Shown: in pieces, positions 42,407 to 52,688 of the stretch
Layout of the letters: each line of letters begins with the position of its first letter
Position numbering within the stretch: the stretch's first letter is position 1
NCBI RefSeq assembly: GCF_005938125.1
Contig: NZ_VCQN01000001.1
Span: 310,001 to 374,000, forward strand
Direction of reading: 5' to 3'
DNA: 64,000 bases
Source of the DNA: Bacillus sp. BHET2
GTDB lineage: Bacteria > Bacillota > Bacilli > Bacillales > Bacillaceae_B
Program-made: the position numbers and the translations under genes
Notes under the pieces: generated by a model
The model's input: only the letters and a program-made list of their open reading frames with translations
Database searches by the model: none
Told to the model about the DNA's origin: nothing

Positions 42407-42682
42407 GTGAATCTAAAAGACGATAGACGGTTTCGGATTGCCAACCACGAAGCATTAATCGGAATAGCACTCGTTCTTATAAATTTTTTATGGTGGTATG
42501 GATTTGCCTTCGGCTTAGGAGGTCAATCGGTCTCAGATTACGACTGGATCCTTGGAATGCCTGCATGGTTCTTTTATAGCTGCGTCATGGGGTTTGTACT
42601 AATGGTATTTTTAGTGATGGTTGTCGTGAAATACCTTCTTACAGATATTCCTTTTGATGAAGAGGAGGATTATCGTGAATAA
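42407..42682 (+). CDS. YhdT-like (DUF997) membrane protein
   Basis: 91 aa, GTG start after GGGAGGG. Two transmembrane helices (about 16-40 and 50-75) with an NFLWWYGFAFGLG block and an acidic tail. YhdT/DUF997 proteins occur upstream of sodium/pantothenate symporter genes in many bacteria and probably act as a small partner of the transporter. The end overlaps the start of the next gene by 8 bases, indicating translational coupling. Confidence 0.82.
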   Translation: MNLKDDRRFRIANHEALIGIALVLINFLWWYGFAFGLGGQSVSDYDWILGMPAWFFYSCVMGFVLMVFLVMVVVKYLLTDIPFDEEEDYRE

Positions 42683-44120
42683 TATGGCCTTAATTCCCTT
42701 ATTTGCTTTTTTAATTGTAATTTTTATGGTGGGAATTTATACAGCACGAAATGTAAGTAAATCGGATTCATTTGTTCAGGAATACTTCCTTGGGAGCCGC
42801 CAATTGGGAGGCTTTATTTTGGCGATGACGATGATAGCCACCTACGGAAGTGCAAGTAGCTTCATTGGAGGACCAGGTGCTGCCTATACATATGGGTTAT
42901 CGTGGGTGCTCCTCGCCATGAGTCAGGTGGTGACAGGTTATTTTGTCCTCCTTATACTCGGGAAGAAGTTTGCTATCATGTCACGAAAGTATAAAGCAGT
43001 CACATTGATTGATTATTTACAGGGACGATACGGGAGCAATAAGATTACCATCCTATCTGCGGTTAGTATTATTTTATTTTTGTTTTCTGCCATGATAGCC
43101 CAGTGGGTAGGGGGAGCACGGCTCATTGAATCCTTGACGGGGTTAAGTTATGAAGCGGCACTTTTCCTTTTTGCAATATCGGTTCTTGTGTATGTAATTA
43201 TAGGTGGCTTCCGTGCAGTTGCCATTACAGATGCAATTCAAGGGGTGGTAATGCTTGGAGGGACCATCATTCTGCTTGTCGCCACGATCATTGCCGGGGG
43301 CGGCATGGAGAATATCATGATGGAATTGCAAGCCGAAAACCCCAATTTAGTGAGTCCAAACGGGCCAAACGGTGAATTGAGCGCAAGGTATATTTCTTCT
43401 TTCTGGATCTTAGTGGGAGTAGGTGTTGTTGGACTTCCCCAAGTAGCAGTAAGAGCCATGAGTTATAAAAATTCCCGGTCTTTACACAGAGCCTTGATCA
43501 TCGGTACAATCGTGGTCGGTTCAATCATGCTCGGTATGCATCTGATCGGAGTTCTTGCAAGAGTGGTGGTTCCTGGAATTGAAGTAGCAGATAAGGTCAT
43601 GCCACTACTCGCTTTAGAAGTTCTCCCGCCTTGGCTGGCTGGAATTGTGCTGGCCGCACCGATGGCGGCGATCATGTCAACTGTGGATTCACTGCTACTG
43701 ATTGTATCTTCTGCGATTGTAAAAGATGTATATATGAATTTCATCAATCAGGATGCGAAGGAAAAACAGATAAAGACGATTAGTTTTTGGGTGACAAGTG
43801 TTACTGGGATACTGGTCTTTCTAATGGCATTAAGTCCCCCTGAATTAATTATTTGGCTTAATTTATTTTCATTCGGCGGTCTAGAGGCTGTCTTTATATG
43901 GCCGATTGTTTTGGGGTTGTACTGGAAAAAGGGGAATGGGCATGGAGCTTTCGCTTCAATGGTGTCTGGACTTATAGCATATATCTTATTCCACAGCTTT
44001 GCCCCCAATTATTTAGATATGCATACAGTAGTTTTTCCGATTATCATTTCCTTCTTCATGTATGTGGTGGTTTCTGTGAGTACACAACCCAAAAATCAAT
44101 TGGATGAGGCTGGGACATAA
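42675..44120 (+). CDS. panF: Sodium/pantothenate symporter (SSS family)
   Basis: 481 aa, about 13 transmembrane helices. Hallmarks of the solute:sodium symporter family include GSRQLGGFILAMTMIATYGS near the N terminus, FIGGPGAAYTYGLSWVLL, IGGFRAVAITDAIQGVVML, and the second-half AAPMAAIMSTVDSLLLIVSSA. The DUF997 partner directly upstream is the usual context of PanF, which imports pantothenate, the precursor of coenzyme A. GTG 42675 follows AGAGGAGG; no promoter was seen between the two genes. Confidence 0.85.
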   Translation: MNNMALIPLFAFLIVIFMVGIYTARNVSKSDSFVQEYFLGSRQLGGFILAMTMIATYGSASSFIGGPGAAYTYGLSWVLLAMSQVVTGYFVLLILGKKFAIMSRKYKAVTLIDYLQGRYGSNKITILSAVSIILFLFSAMIAQWVGGARLIESLTGLSYEAALFLFAISVLVYVIIGGFRAVAITDAIQGVVMLGGTIILLVATIIAGGGMENIMMELQAENPNLVSPNGPNGELSARYISSFWILVGVGVVGLPQVAVRAMSYKNSRSLHRALIIGTIVVGSIMLGMHLIGVLARVVVPGIEVADKVMPLLALEVLPPWLAGIVLAAPMAAIMSTVDSLLLIVSSAIVKDVYMNFINQDAKEKQIKTISFWVTSVTGILVFLMALSPPELIIWLNLFSFGGLEAVFIWPIVLGLYWKKGNGHGAFASMVSGLIAYILFHSFAPNYLDMHTVVFPIIISFFMYVVVSVSTQPKNQLDEAGT

Positions 44121-44189
44121 CGAAACCAATATAATTTAAAAATGAACAATCAGAATAAATGACCATGTTATGATTTCTTGTGACACCGC

Positions 44190-44264
44190 TGTTGATTTCC
44201 GTGCAAGACTTCGCTTTCCTCGGGGGGGGGGAAGGTGTCTTCGTCTTGCACTCCAATCAACAGC
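44190..44264. repeat. Variant of a family A-like palindromic repeat with a G10 run
   Basis: GTTGATTTCCGTGCAAGACT and GTCTTGCACTCCAATCAAC are the outer arms; the centre contains ten consecutive G. Only the outermost bases match family A. Confidence 0.6.
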
Positions 44265-44310
44265 TAGAACCAGTTAAATGCACTGAATACGCTTTTACAA
44301 CAATAATAAA

Positions 44311-44388
44311 AAATCCGAACGTTTTCGATTTTCATGAAAGAATATCGAATAATCGTTCGGATTTTCTTTGGCTAAAATCCTTTTGTCC
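44311..44388. repeat. Dispersed repeat family C, inverted copy
   Basis: Reverse complement of 39652-39741: AATCCGAACGTTTTCGATTT, then AATCGTTCGGATTTTCTTTG and GGCTAAAATCCTTTTGTC. A short frame with a ribosome binding site (44426-44464, 12 codons) follows, but I do not consider it a gene. No gene is seen in 44121-44562. Confidence 0.75.
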
Positions 44389-44562
44389 AAGCATCATTTT
44401 TTTTAGCTGGAAAAAGGGTGATGATATGTTGAAAAATTATAGGAGGGATGGCGAAAGCTACTAATTGGAACAGAAGTAGTTTCAGGTCGATAATAGACAG
44501 AAATCTCTGAATGAAGGAGGAATCCCCTTAGTAAATGTCGAATTTTGGAATGGGGTGATAAT

Positions 44563-45420
44563 ATGTATAAGCTAACAGCTTTTACGGACGTGAAAGCCTT
44601 TCATGATAAGGCTTATTCTTTGCTAATGGAAGATGAAGCTGCGAATAATCTGCCATTGGGCTTATTGAACTCGATGATATCAAGTGACAAATACCAGAAT
44701 CCTCTCCTTCTTTTAGTTGAAAATGAGGCTGGTTCCGTGGTGGGAGCATTCATCATGACTCCTCCACACTACCTGGTAAGTACATTGAAGGTGAAGAAAG
44801 AAGATATCCATGAAATAGTCAAAGGGCTGCAAATAGTATGTGAGAACAGAGGAATCACCTTTCCCGGCTTTTTAGCTGAGAAGGAGCTCGCCTTTCAACT
44901 GACCCATTCCTGGTGCCATTTAACGGGGGACAGATACCATGTGAAAATGAATCAGCGTGTGTATCAACTGGATAAGGTGAATGATATCCCATTTAGCGGT
45001 GGGAAGATGGTATCAGCAGGTGAAAAACATGTTGAGCTTCTTACCCGATGGATCATCGGTTTTGTAGAAGATACCGGAGAAATGTCATTCTCTCAGGAAG
45101 AGGCTTTGGACCGGGCCAGAGACATGATTGACAATGAAAAGTATGTATTCATATGGGAAGTGGATGGTGAACCGGTTTCTATGGCGAGGGGAGCAAGAAG
45201 AACGGAAAATGGAATAACCGTCAATTTTGTCTATACTCCCCGTGAATGGCGGAAAAAAGGATACGCTTCTTCTGTGGTTGCCGAACTGAGCCGGTTACTG
45301 CTGAAAGATCATTCCTTCTGTTCTCTCTATACGGACATGGATAATCCTACATCCAACAAAATTTATATGGAAATCGGCTATAAACCTGTTTGTGATTCAA
45401 TGATGATCTCCATTGTGTAA
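44563..45420 (+). CDS. GNAT-family N-acetyltransferase
   Basis: 285 aa, start after GGGGTGAT. The C-terminal 130 residues are a GNAT domain: EVDGEPVSMARGARRTENG, VYTPREWRKKGYASSVVAEL (acetyl-CoA loop R/K-K-G-Y-A) and LYTDMDNPTSNKIYMEIGYKPV with the conserved Asn-x-x-Ser. The N-terminal half resembles a degenerate second GNAT-like domain. Substrate unknown. Monocistronic, upstream of the trp leader. Confidence 0.82.
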   Translation: MYKLTAFTDVKAFHDKAYSLLMEDEAANNLPLGLLNSMISSDKYQNPLLLLVENEAGSVVGAFIMTPPHYLVSTLKVKKEDIHEIVKGLQIVCENRGITFPGFLAEKELAFQLTHSWCHLTGDRYHVKMNQRVYQLDKVNDIPFSGGKMVSAGEKHVELLTRWIIGFVEDTGEMSFSQEEALDRARDMIDNEKYVFIWEVDGEPVSMARGARRTENGITVNFVYTPREWRKKGYASSVVAELSRLLLKDHSFCSLYTDMDNPTSNKIYMEIGYKPVCDSMMISIV

Positions 45421-45459
45421 CCTTTTTTCACCTATTAGAATATGATTAATGATAAAGAG

Positions 45460-45491
45460 TTGACATTTAAGTTGAAAGCTATTAGTATAAT
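45460..45491 (+). promoter_or_regulatory. Promoter of the tryptophan operon
   Basis: TTGACA at 45460-45465. With a 17-bp spacer the -10 is TAGTAT (45483-45488); a perfect TATAAT at 45486-45491 would need a 20-bp spacer. Confidence 0.6.
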
Positions 45492-45504
45492 AAACAATTA
45501 ATTA

Positions 45505-45790
45505 AATGAGCGAATGGCTATGACGAAGAGGAGTACCTGGAATCGACACTGTAGAGAGCTAGTGGTTGGTGAGAACTAGTGTGAGCGATCTAAGGGAATG
45601 GACTTCCGAGCTTCCAAACTGAAACCTTAGGGAGTAGGATTTGGCGAAAGTCTTATCGTTACAAAAGACGCGTATTCAAGCATTTTGCTTCGATACGATT
45701 GAGTGGACTGTATGAGCAGTCAACAAAGGTGGCACCACGGGTATCTCGTCCTTTACATAATGTAAATGGATTTGAGATGCCTTTTTTTTA
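45505..45790 (+). promoter_or_regulatory. Tryptophan T-box leader 1 (first of two in tandem)
   Basis: Stem I starts with GAAGAGGAGTACC (AGTA bulge). The specifier loop reads GGGAATGGACTTCC, giving the Trp codon UGG. The T-box sequence AAAGGTGGCACCACGGGTAT is followed by a terminator hairpin (about 45742-45782) and T8. Uncharged tRNA-Trp binding should form the antiterminator. Confidence 0.93.
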
Positions 45791-45799
45791 TAACTAAAT

Positions 45800-46090
45800 A
45801 ATGATAAATCGTTGAGTAAGAGGAGTACATTCAAGTGATGCATAACAGGGAGTTAAGGATGGTGAGACCTTAGCATGATAGCTTGTCTGGAATGGACTTA
45901 TGAGAGATGATCTGAATGAAAGTAGGATTGTACGGAACTCCACCGTTATAGGGATAGAGTATCGGGTTATAAACCCCGTACTTGAATTAAGAGGGGATGC
46001 ATTAATGTATCCCAAGTGAGAGGTGGCACCGCGGTCAGCATCGTCCTCTATGAACAGATTTTTCTGTTCATAGGGGACTTTTTTTTATGG
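45800..46090 (+). promoter_or_regulatory. Tryptophan T-box leader 2 (second of two in tandem)
   Basis: A complete second T-box: AAGAGGAGTACATTC, specifier region CTGGAATGGACTTATG with codon UGG, T-box GAGAGGTGGCACCGCGGTCA, and a terminator GTCCTCTATGAACAG/CTGTTCATAGGGGAC with T8 (46044-46088) just before trpE. Two successive terminators must be bypassed for expression. Confidence 0.94.
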
Positions 46091-46126
46091 ATGTTTATAT
46101 GGGAATAGATAATTGGAGGCATAAAA

Positions 46127-47524
46127 ATGATGAAACAGCAGGAATTGAAATATGTAGTGAAAGAATTGAATGGTGATGTTTACACTCCAATATCACTCTT
46201 TCAATCAATGAAGGGTAAGAAGAAATTTTTATTGGAGAGTTCACTGAAGCATGAGCAATCCGGTCGATATTCATTTGTAGGAAGCGATCCATTTATGGAA
46301 TGCAAGGCTTACGGAAGTAACGTACAGATTAAAAAGACGGCTTCTGATCAAATAGAGGAAAGAGTAGGGAATCCGATTGAAATCATTCAGAACCTTATTC
46401 CTCATCAGCAATTACAAGACGTACCTTTCCCGTTTGCAGGCGGAGGAGTTGGATATTTGGCTTATGATGTGATCAGACAGTATGAGAAAATCGGGATCAC
46501 CCCCAATGATGAATTGGAGATGCCGGATATACACCTTATGTTCTATGAAAAAGTTATCGTCTTCGATCACCTTGAGCATAAAGTATTCATCGTAGTCATG
46601 AATGAGTGGGCAGAAGGGCAAAGTGAAAATCTTCAAGATAAAGTTAAGGGGATAGAAGCGGAGCTGACCAATGTGTATTTGGACACTCACAAAGAAAAAT
46701 TGGATCGACTTTCCTTTCATGCTCAAACGTCTAAAGATGAATTCATGGAGAAGGTGGAAAAGGCAAAGGAATCCATTAAAGAAGGAGAAATCTTTCAAGT
46801 GGTGCTTTCTCAGAGACTACAGGCATCATTTTCCGGTGATCCATTCTCTTTCTATCGAAGTTTGAGAAAATCCAACCCGTCACCATACATGTTCTTTATT
46901 GATTTCGAAGAGTACGTCGTACTGGGTGCATCACCAGAAAGCTTGTTGAAAGTCCAGGGAAGTCAGATTACAACCAATCCGATTGCAGGAACAAGACGAA
47001 GAGGGAAAACAGCTGGTGAAGATATGGAGCTCGAGAGCGAACTTCTATCAGATGAAAAGGAAATTGCCGAACATCGTATGCTTGTTGATTTAGGAAGAAA
47101 TGATCTAGGAAAGATTTGTACGATCGGCTCTATCTATTTATCCAAGTACTTAACCATTGAAAGATATAAATACGTTATGCACATCGTTTCAGAGGTAAAG
47201 GGTGAATTGAAAGATGAGGTATCCCCACTTGAAGCATTAACAAGCTGCTTGCCAGCGGGTACGGTCAGTGGGGCACCGAAGATCAGGGCAATGCAGATCA
47301 TCAATGAACTTGAAACGACCAAACGGGGCGTGTATTCAGGTGCTGTCGGATATATTGGGGTGAACGGAAATTTGGACTTCGCCTTGGCGATTCGCACAAT
47401 GGTTCTAAAAGATGGTGTGGCAAACGTTCAAGCAGGGGCAGGCATCGTGTATGATTCAGACCCTAAAAGCGAATATGAAGAAACACTGAATAAAGCAAAG
47501 TCATTATTGGAGGTAACAGGATGA
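46127..47524 (+). CDS. trpE: Anthranilate synthase component I
   Basis: 465 aa behind GGAGG. Converts chorismate to anthranilate with TrpG. The tryptophan feedback site LLESS is present near residue 31 ([17 protein letters not shown]). The catalytic C-terminal domain has [36 protein letters not shown] and [14 protein letters not shown]. First gene of trpEGDCFBA, controlled by the tandem T-boxes. Confidence 0.96.
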   Translation: MMKQQELKYVVKELNGDVYTPISLFQSMKGKKKFLLESSLKHEQSGRYSFVGSDPFMECKAYGSNVQIKKTASDQIEERVGNPIEIIQNLIPHQQLQDVPFPFAGGGVGYLAYDVIRQYEKIGITPNDELEMPDIHLMFYEKVIVFDHLEHKVFIVVMNEWAEGQSENLQDKVKGIEAELTNVYLDTHKEKLDRLSFHAQTSKDEFMEKVEKAKESIKEGEIFQVVLSQRLQASFSGDPFSFYRSLRKSNPSPYMFFIDFEEYVVLGASPESLLKVQGSQITTNPIAGTRRRGKTAGEDMELESELLSDEKEIAEHRMLVDLGRNDLGKICTIGSIYLSKYLTIERYKYVMHIVSEVKGELKDEVSPLEALTSCLPAGTVSGAPKIRAMQIINELETTKRGVYSGAVGYIGVNGNLDFALAIRTMVLKDGVANVQAGAGIVYDSDPKSEYEETLNKAKSLLEVTG

Positions 47525-48132
47525 TTTTACTCATTGATAACTATGATTCTTTTACGTATAACTTATATCAATATATTGAGGAACTTGGTGAAGAGGTAAT
47601 CGTCAGACGAAATGATGCGATTACACTGGACGAAATTAAAGCTCTAAATCCTTCAGGGATCATCCTTTCCCCGGGACCCGGGAAACCGGAAAATGCGGGG
47701 ATTTGCACTTCAGTTATCCAGAATCTTCACAAAAGCGTGCCCATTCTCGGGGTGTGTTTAGGACATCAAGCGATCGGAGCAGCATTTGGAGCAACCATCG
47801 AAATCGCTGGAAACGTGATGCATGGTAAAACGTCCCTAATTAAACATAATGGCAGCGGTGTATTTGAATATCTTCCTCAACCATTGGAAGTGATGAGGTA
47901 CCACTCATTGGTCATCAAGAAAGGAACCCTGCAACCGCCATTAGAAACGGTCGCACTTTCTATGGACGATGGAGAGATTATGGCCATAAAGCATATGAAG
48001 TCTCCTCTGTACGGGGTTCAATTTCATCCTGAATCTATCGGGACGAAAACAGGAAAGAAAATTATTCAAAACTTTTTAGCTGAGATGAGAAAGGAGAATA
48101 ACCGTGAAAGACTATCTACAAGCATTATCTAG
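47521..48132 (+). CDS. trpG: Anthranilate synthase component II (glutamine amidotransferase)
   Basis: 203 aa, overlapping trpE by ATGA. Class I amidotransferase with the nucleophile Cys in GVCLGHQAIG and the His-Glu pair in GVQFHPESI; N-terminal LLIDNYDSFTYNLYQY. It supplies ammonia to TrpE. In B. subtilis this subunit is shared with folate synthesis and lies outside the trp operon; here it is inside. Confidence 0.94.
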   Translation: MILLIDNYDSFTYNLYQYIEELGEEVIVRRNDAITLDEIKALNPSGIILSPGPGKPENAGICTSVIQNLHKSVPILGVCLGHQAIGAAFGATIEIAGNVMHGKTSLIKHNGSGVFEYLPQPLEVMRYHSLVIKKGTLQPPLETVALSMDDGEIMAIKHMKSPLYGVQFHPESIGTKTGKKIIQNFLAEMRKENNRERLSTSII

Positions 48133-49129
48133 GGGTCATTCATTAGAGAGAGATGAGATGAGGAGAGCCGTACAGGAATTGTTCCTGGATGGAACGACAG
48201 AGAGTCAAATTGCCTGTTTTCTTACCTTATTGAAAATGAAAGGTGAAACGGTCGATGAAATGACAGCGCTCGTTGAAGTACTGAGAGAGAAAGCATTGCC
48301 GATTACAAGCACTGTTAAAAATGTAATGGATAACTGTGGAACAGGTGGAGATGGATCACAAAGTTTTAATATCAGTACAACGAGTGCATTCGTCCTAGCA
48401 GGGGCAGGGGTAAACGTGGCAAAGCACGGAAATAGAAGTATTTCCAGCAAAACCGGGAGTGCAGACGTATTGGAGCATCTTGGCGTTTCCTTGGACTTCC
48501 AGGCAAATGAAGTGGAAAGCTTGTTAAATGAAACAAATATTGCTTTTCTATATGCGCCCAATATCCACTCAGGACTAAAAAAAATAATGAAAGTTCGGAA
48601 AGAATTAAAGATCCCGACCATCTTTAATCTCATTGGTCCATTAACGAATCCGATCCAATTGGAAACCCAGCTGATAGGAGTATATAGAAGAGACAAATTA
48701 GAAACGATGGCAAAAGTTTTACATGAATTAGGCAGAAAGCGGGCAATCGTTCTAAATGGTGCAGACTTCATGGACGAAGCTTCCCTGGCTGGTGAAAATC
48801 ATCTCGTCCTATTGGAGGATGGAGAAATTACTTCATTCACGTTATCAGGTGAGGAAGTCGGCCTTCCTGCTTATTCCCTTGAAGAGATAAGAGGTGGAGA
48901 TGCAAGGGAAAACGCCATCATCTTACAGGACGTTTTACAAGGAAAAGAAGGACCCTACACTGATACGGTCCTATTAAATGCAGGAATCGCATTGTTTGCA
49001 CATGGGAAAGCCTCAACCTTTGCAGAAGGTGTAAAGCTTGCAAGAGAAAGCATCGAAAGCGGTAGGGCAAAGGGAAAACTAACATCCCTAGTACACTATA
49101 GCCAACAACGTCGAAAGCAGGTGATTTAA
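48104..49129 (+). CDS. trpD: Anthranilate phosphoribosyltransferase
   Basis: 341 aa; GTG start overlapping the 3' end of trpG by 29 bases. PRPP-binding block DNCGTGGDGSQSFNIST (about 78-94) and KHGNRSISSKTGSADVLE (anthranilate and metal site) are intact. Adds phosphoribose to anthranilate. Confidence 0.95.
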   Translation: MKDYLQALSRGHSLERDEMRRAVQELFLDGTTESQIACFLTLLKMKGETVDEMTALVEVLREKALPITSTVKNVMDNCGTGGDGSQSFNISTTSAFVLAGAGVNVAKHGNRSISSKTGSADVLEHLGVSLDFQANEVESLLNETNIAFLYAPNIHSGLKKIMKVRKELKIPTIFNLIGPLTNPIQLETQLIGVYRRDKLETMAKVLHELGRKRAIVLNGADFMDEASLAGENHLVLLEDGEITSFTLSGEEVGLPAYSLEEIRGGDARENAIILQDVLQGKEGPYTDTVLLNAGIALFAHGKASTFAEGVKLARESIESGRAKGKLTSLVHYSQQRRKQVI

Positions 49130-49918
49130 TTGTCTACGATTTTAGACACCATTATTGAAAAGAAGAAAGAAGAAGTGAATGAATTAAAACAGACAGGATA
49201 TGAATCATATTATCAGGAAGATACCCCAAAAAAAACACTGTACGAGTCGTTAAAATCTGCCTCAGCGCTGCAAGTGATCGCAGAAATAAAGCGGGCATCA
49301 CCATCAAAAGGGGATATCCGAACAGAAGTGGATCCGGTAGCGCAAGCGGGGAAATATGAAGAAGCTGGTGCTTGCGCCATCTCTGTCCTGACCGATACCC
49401 CTTTCTTTAAAGGTAGGATGGAGGATCTTGCAAATGTGCGTCGTGTGGTTGCAATTCCGATTCTTTGTAAAGACTTTATCATTGATGAAATCCAGATTGA
49501 TCGGGCTAAAGATGCAGGAGCGAATATTATTCTATTAATCGTGGCTGCCTTATCATTTGACAGATTACAAGAATTATATAGTTATGCTACCAGATGTGGA
49601 TTGGAAGTTCTGGTTGAAGTTCATAATGAAGAAGAAATGGAGGAAGCACTGGACCTTGGTGCAACCATCATTGGCGTCAATAATCGGAATCTAAAAACCT
49701 TTGAAGTGGATTTGAAAATTACGGAGGTACTTGGCTCCATGGTTCAGGGGCGGGATGTCGTATTAATCAGTGAAAGTGGAATAAGGGATGAAGACGATTG
49801 CCAAAGGGCTGTAAATGCAGGTGCGCATGGAGTGCTTGTAGGAGAAACCTTAATGAGAAGTCATGACCCACAAGCGGCACTCGCTTGTCTGCAAGTAAGA
49901 AAAGACGTGATGAAATGA
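49130..49918 (+). CDS. trpC: Indole-3-glycerol phosphate synthase
   Basis: 262 aa TIM barrel; TTG start directly after the trpD stop, with AGGTGATT upstream. Substrate and catalytic blocks VIAEIKRASPSKGDI (catalytic Lys), LCKDFIIDEIQI, GVNNRNLKTFEVDL and ISESGIRDEDD are present. Confidence 0.95.
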   Translation: MSTILDTIIEKKKEEVNELKQTGYESYYQEDTPKKTLYESLKSASALQVIAEIKRASPSKGDIRTEVDPVAQAGKYEEAGACAISVLTDTPFFKGRMEDLANVRRVVAIPILCKDFIIDEIQIDRAKDAGANIILLIVAALSFDRLQELYSYATRCGLEVLVEVHNEEEMEEALDLGATIIGVNNRNLKTFEVDLKITEVLGSMVQGRDVVLISESGIRDEDDCQRAVNAGAHGVLVGETLMRSHDPQAALACLQVRKDVMK

Positions 49919-50520
49919 CTAAAGTGAAGATTTGTGGAATAAGACGGGAGGAAGAAGCCGAATGGGCCGTGGAAGCCGGGGCTGATGCGGTAGGCTTTGT
50001 ATTCGCTGATAGTAAAAGAAGAATTGACGTGGAAACTGCAGCAAAGATCAGTGCCTTACTTCCTGCCCATGTATTGAAAATTGGTGTGTTTGTGAATGAG
50101 TCGAAAGAGAATCTGACTGAAATTTATAAAACGGTAAATCTCGATTATGTGCAGCTTCATGGAGATGAATCCGTAACTTTCTGCCAAGGTCTCGATCTTC
50201 CATTTATCAAGGCTATTTCAATAAAGGAGAAAGAGGATATTAACGGAAGCTTACACTATCCTGGTGAGATGATCTTATTGGATAGTGGGAAGGGACCTCA
50301 TCGTGGAGGGAATGGGACGACATTTAATTGGGATTATGCAGAAGCTTTAACCCATCCACATCATCTGATTCTAGCAGGGGGGTTGAATCCTGAAAATGTG
50401 CGGGAAGCGATCAAGAAGGTCCGTCCCTATATGGTGGATGTTTCAAGTGGAGTGGAGATAGCCGGAAAGAAGGATCGGTTGAAGATAGAATCATTTATTT
50501 CAGAAGTGAAATCGGTGTAA
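49915..50520 (+). CDS. trpF: Phosphoribosylanthranilate isomerase
   Basis: 201 aa, ATGA overlap with trpC. N-terminal [11 protein letters not shown] with the catalytic Cys, [17 protein letters not shown] with the catalytic Asp region downstream ([19 protein letters not shown]), and GGLNPENV for phosphate binding. Confidence 0.94.
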   Translation: MTKVKICGIRREEEAEWAVEAGADAVGFVFADSKRRIDVETAAKISALLPAHVLKIGVFVNESKENLTEIYKTVNLDYVQLHGDESVTFCQGLDLPFIKAISIKEKEDINGSLHYPGEMILLDSGKGPHRGGNGTTFNWDYAEALTHPHHLILAGGLNPENVREAIKKVRPYMVDVSSGVEIAGKKDRLKIESFISEVKSV

Positions 50521-50551
50521 GGTTATGAAACTAGAGAATGGAGGAATTACG

Positions 50552-51754
50552 ATGGCATATGTACAACCAGATCAAAAAGGGTTATTCGGACAATTTGGTG
50601 GAAGATTTGTACCTGAATCTTTAATGAAGGCCGTAAAGGAATTGGAAACGGCTTATGAGGAAGCATCTGTGGATGAAGAGTTCCAAGAGAAGCTTCAAAG
50701 CTATTTAAAGGATTATGTTGGAAGAGAAAATCCTCTCTACCTTGCTGAAAATTTAAGCAAGCAGGTAGGAGGAGCGAAAATATATTTAAAACGTGAGGAC
50801 CTTAATCATACAGGAGCCCATAAAATCAACAATACCATCGGTCAAGGGTTACTTGCAGAACGCATGGGAAAAAGAAAAATCGTAGCGGAAACAGGCGCTG
50901 GACAGCATGGAGTAGCAACGGCGACCGTATGTGCACTCTTAAACCTGGATTGTGTGATTTTCATGGGTGAGGAAGATATCAGAAGACAGAAGTTGAACGT
51001 TTTCCGAATGGAATTACTGGGGGCGAAGGTTGTAAGTGTCACACAGGGAAGTGCTACATTGAAAGATGCTGTCAATGAAGCTCTTCGATACTGGGTTGCC
51101 AATGTCGAGGACACTCACTATATAATTGGTTCAGTATTGGGACCACACCCGTTTCCGAAAATGGTCAGAGATTTCCAAAGTGTCATTGGAAAAGAGACAA
51201 AGCAACAATTTTTCGAGAAAGAAAATAACCTTCCTAAGGCAATTGTTGCTTGTGTAGGAGGGGGGAGCAACGCCATCGGCATGTTCCACCCCTTCATTGA
51301 AGATAAGGAAGTAGATTTATATGGTGTTGAGGCAGCCGGAAGTGGTGTTGAAACAGACAAACATGCGGCGACTCTAACAAAAGGATCTGTAGGTGTTCTT
51401 CATGGAAGTATGATGTATCTGCTTCAAAATGATGAAGGGCAAGTACAGGAAGCCCACTCCATTTCAGCAGGTCTTGACTATCCTGGAGTGGGACCGGAGC
51501 ATAGTTACTTGAAGGATATTGAGAGGGTACAATATACATCCATATCTGATAGTGAAGCACTGGAAGCCTTTAAACAGTTATCCCAGACCGAAGGGATCAT
51601 TCCGGCACTGGAAAGTTCCCATGCTGTTGCCTATGCGGTTAAGTTAGCTGAGAAAATGCCAAAGGATGAGTCTGTCGTGATTTGTCTATCTGGCAGAGGA
51701 GATAAAGATGTTGAACAAGTAAAAGAGTTACTGGGAGGTAGTCAACATGGGTAA
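50552..51754 (+). CDS. trpB: Tryptophan synthase beta chain
   Basis: 400 aa, start after GGAGG. PLP Lys in [15 protein letters not shown] (about residue 90), phosphate loop VGGGSNAIG, substrate Glu in [11 protein letters not shown]. Condenses indole with serine. The length equals that of B. subtilis TrpB. Confidence 0.96.
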   Translation: MAYVQPDQKGLFGQFGGRFVPESLMKAVKELETAYEEASVDEEFQEKLQSYLKDYVGRENPLYLAENLSKQVGGAKIYLKREDLNHTGAHKINNTIGQGLLAERMGKRKIVAETGAGQHGVATATVCALLNLDCVIFMGEEDIRRQKLNVFRMELLGAKVVSVTQGSATLKDAVNEALRYWVANVEDTHYIIGSVLGPHPFPKMVRDFQSVIGKETKQQFFEKENNLPKAIVACVGGGSNAIGMFHPFIEDKEVDLYGVEAAGSGVETDKHAATLTKGSVGVLHGSMMYLLQNDEGQVQEAHSISAGLDYPGVGPEHSYLKDIERVQYTSISDSEALEAFKQLSQTEGIIPALESSHAVAYAVKLAEKMPKDESVVICLSGRGDKDVEQVKELLGGSQHG

Positions 51755-52538
51755 AAAATTTCTGGATAACACATTTCAAGTCGAACTTGATAAAGGTAAT
51801 AAGCTGTTTATTCCTTATGTGATGGCAGGAGACGGAGGAATTGAATCGTTCATTTCAACCTTAAAAATGTTGGAGGATAAAGGAGCGACGGCCATAGAAG
51901 TCGGCATCCCGTTCTCAGATCCCGTCGCCGATGGACCGACCATCCAAGAAGCAGGAAAGCGTGCACTTGAGATGGGGACTACCCTTCAAAAAGTGTTTGA
52001 AGTGTTAAAGGAAAGAAGAGAAGAAATTGGCATTCCTTTGGTGTTTATGACGTATATTAACCCAATATACAATTATGGTGTTGAGCGTTTCTTTCAAGAT
52101 TGTAAAGAAGTAGGTGTAGACGGAGTGATTATTCCGGACCTGCCTCTCGAACACCATGATCTTGTACGTGGCCCATCTAAAGAAAATGGAATCGCGATTA
52201 TTCAGTTAGCCACGCTTACGAGTCCGTTAGAAAGAATTCAGGAACTGGGCTCCGTTACAGAAGGGTTTCTTTATGCCGTAACCATTAATGGTATTACAGG
52301 ATCGAGAGATGGATTTGCGGATAATATTTCTGCACACTTGACTAAACTTAAGAACAATAGTCCAGTTCCTGTTCTTGCAGGGTTTGGAATATCAACTCCC
52401 GAACATGTGCGTAACATGAGTAAGAGCTGTGATGGAGTAGTTGTTGGAAGTAAAATCATCGATCTGATTCAGAAGGATGCATTTGATGAAATCAAGGAAT
52501 TAATCGGCGCATCGAAGGCGAGTGCGTTGAATTCGTAA
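51747..52538 (+). CDS. trpA: Tryptophan synthase alpha chain
   Basis: 263 aa, overlapping trpB by 8 bases. Catalytic Glu in [18 protein letters not shown] and Asp in [12 protein letters not shown]; phosphate site [10 protein letters not shown]. Releases indole from indole-3-glycerol phosphate. Last gene of the operon; hisC, tyrA and aroE do not follow, unlike the B. subtilis supra-operon. No clear terminator was seen behind it. Confidence 0.95.
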   Translation: MGKKFLDNTFQVELDKGNKLFIPYVMAGDGGIESFISTLKMLEDKGATAIEVGIPFSDPVADGPTIQEAGKRALEMGTTLQKVFEVLKERREEIGIPLVFMTYINPIYNYGVERFFQDCKEVGVDGVIIPDLPLEHHDLVRGPSKENGIAIIQLATLTSPLERIQELGSVTEGFLYAVTINGITGSRDGFADNISAHLTKLKNNSPVPVLAGFGISTPEHVRNMSKSCDGVVVGSKIIDLIQKDAFDEIKELIGASKASALNS

Positions 52539-52688
52539 AGAACACCTAACACTTTGTAAATTCTTCAAGAAGTAGATGAACGGATTCTAAATGTATGTTA
52601 AATAAAGGTAAATAGCCTTCTTTTCCCCTGGAAAATCAGTATGATAGAGATGTAGTTGAACACAGCATCATAACAGGAGGCTATTAAA

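Noticed and set aside
44426..44464. 12-codon frame with GGGTGATG upstream
   Set aside because: Too short to support, and next to repeat sequence.
45794..46015. 73-codon frame antisense to the second T-box
   Set aside because: The region is fully explained by T-box structure.
48205..48771. 188-codon frame on the minus strand inside trpD
   Set aside because: Antisense shadow of a conserved catalytic gene; no start signal.
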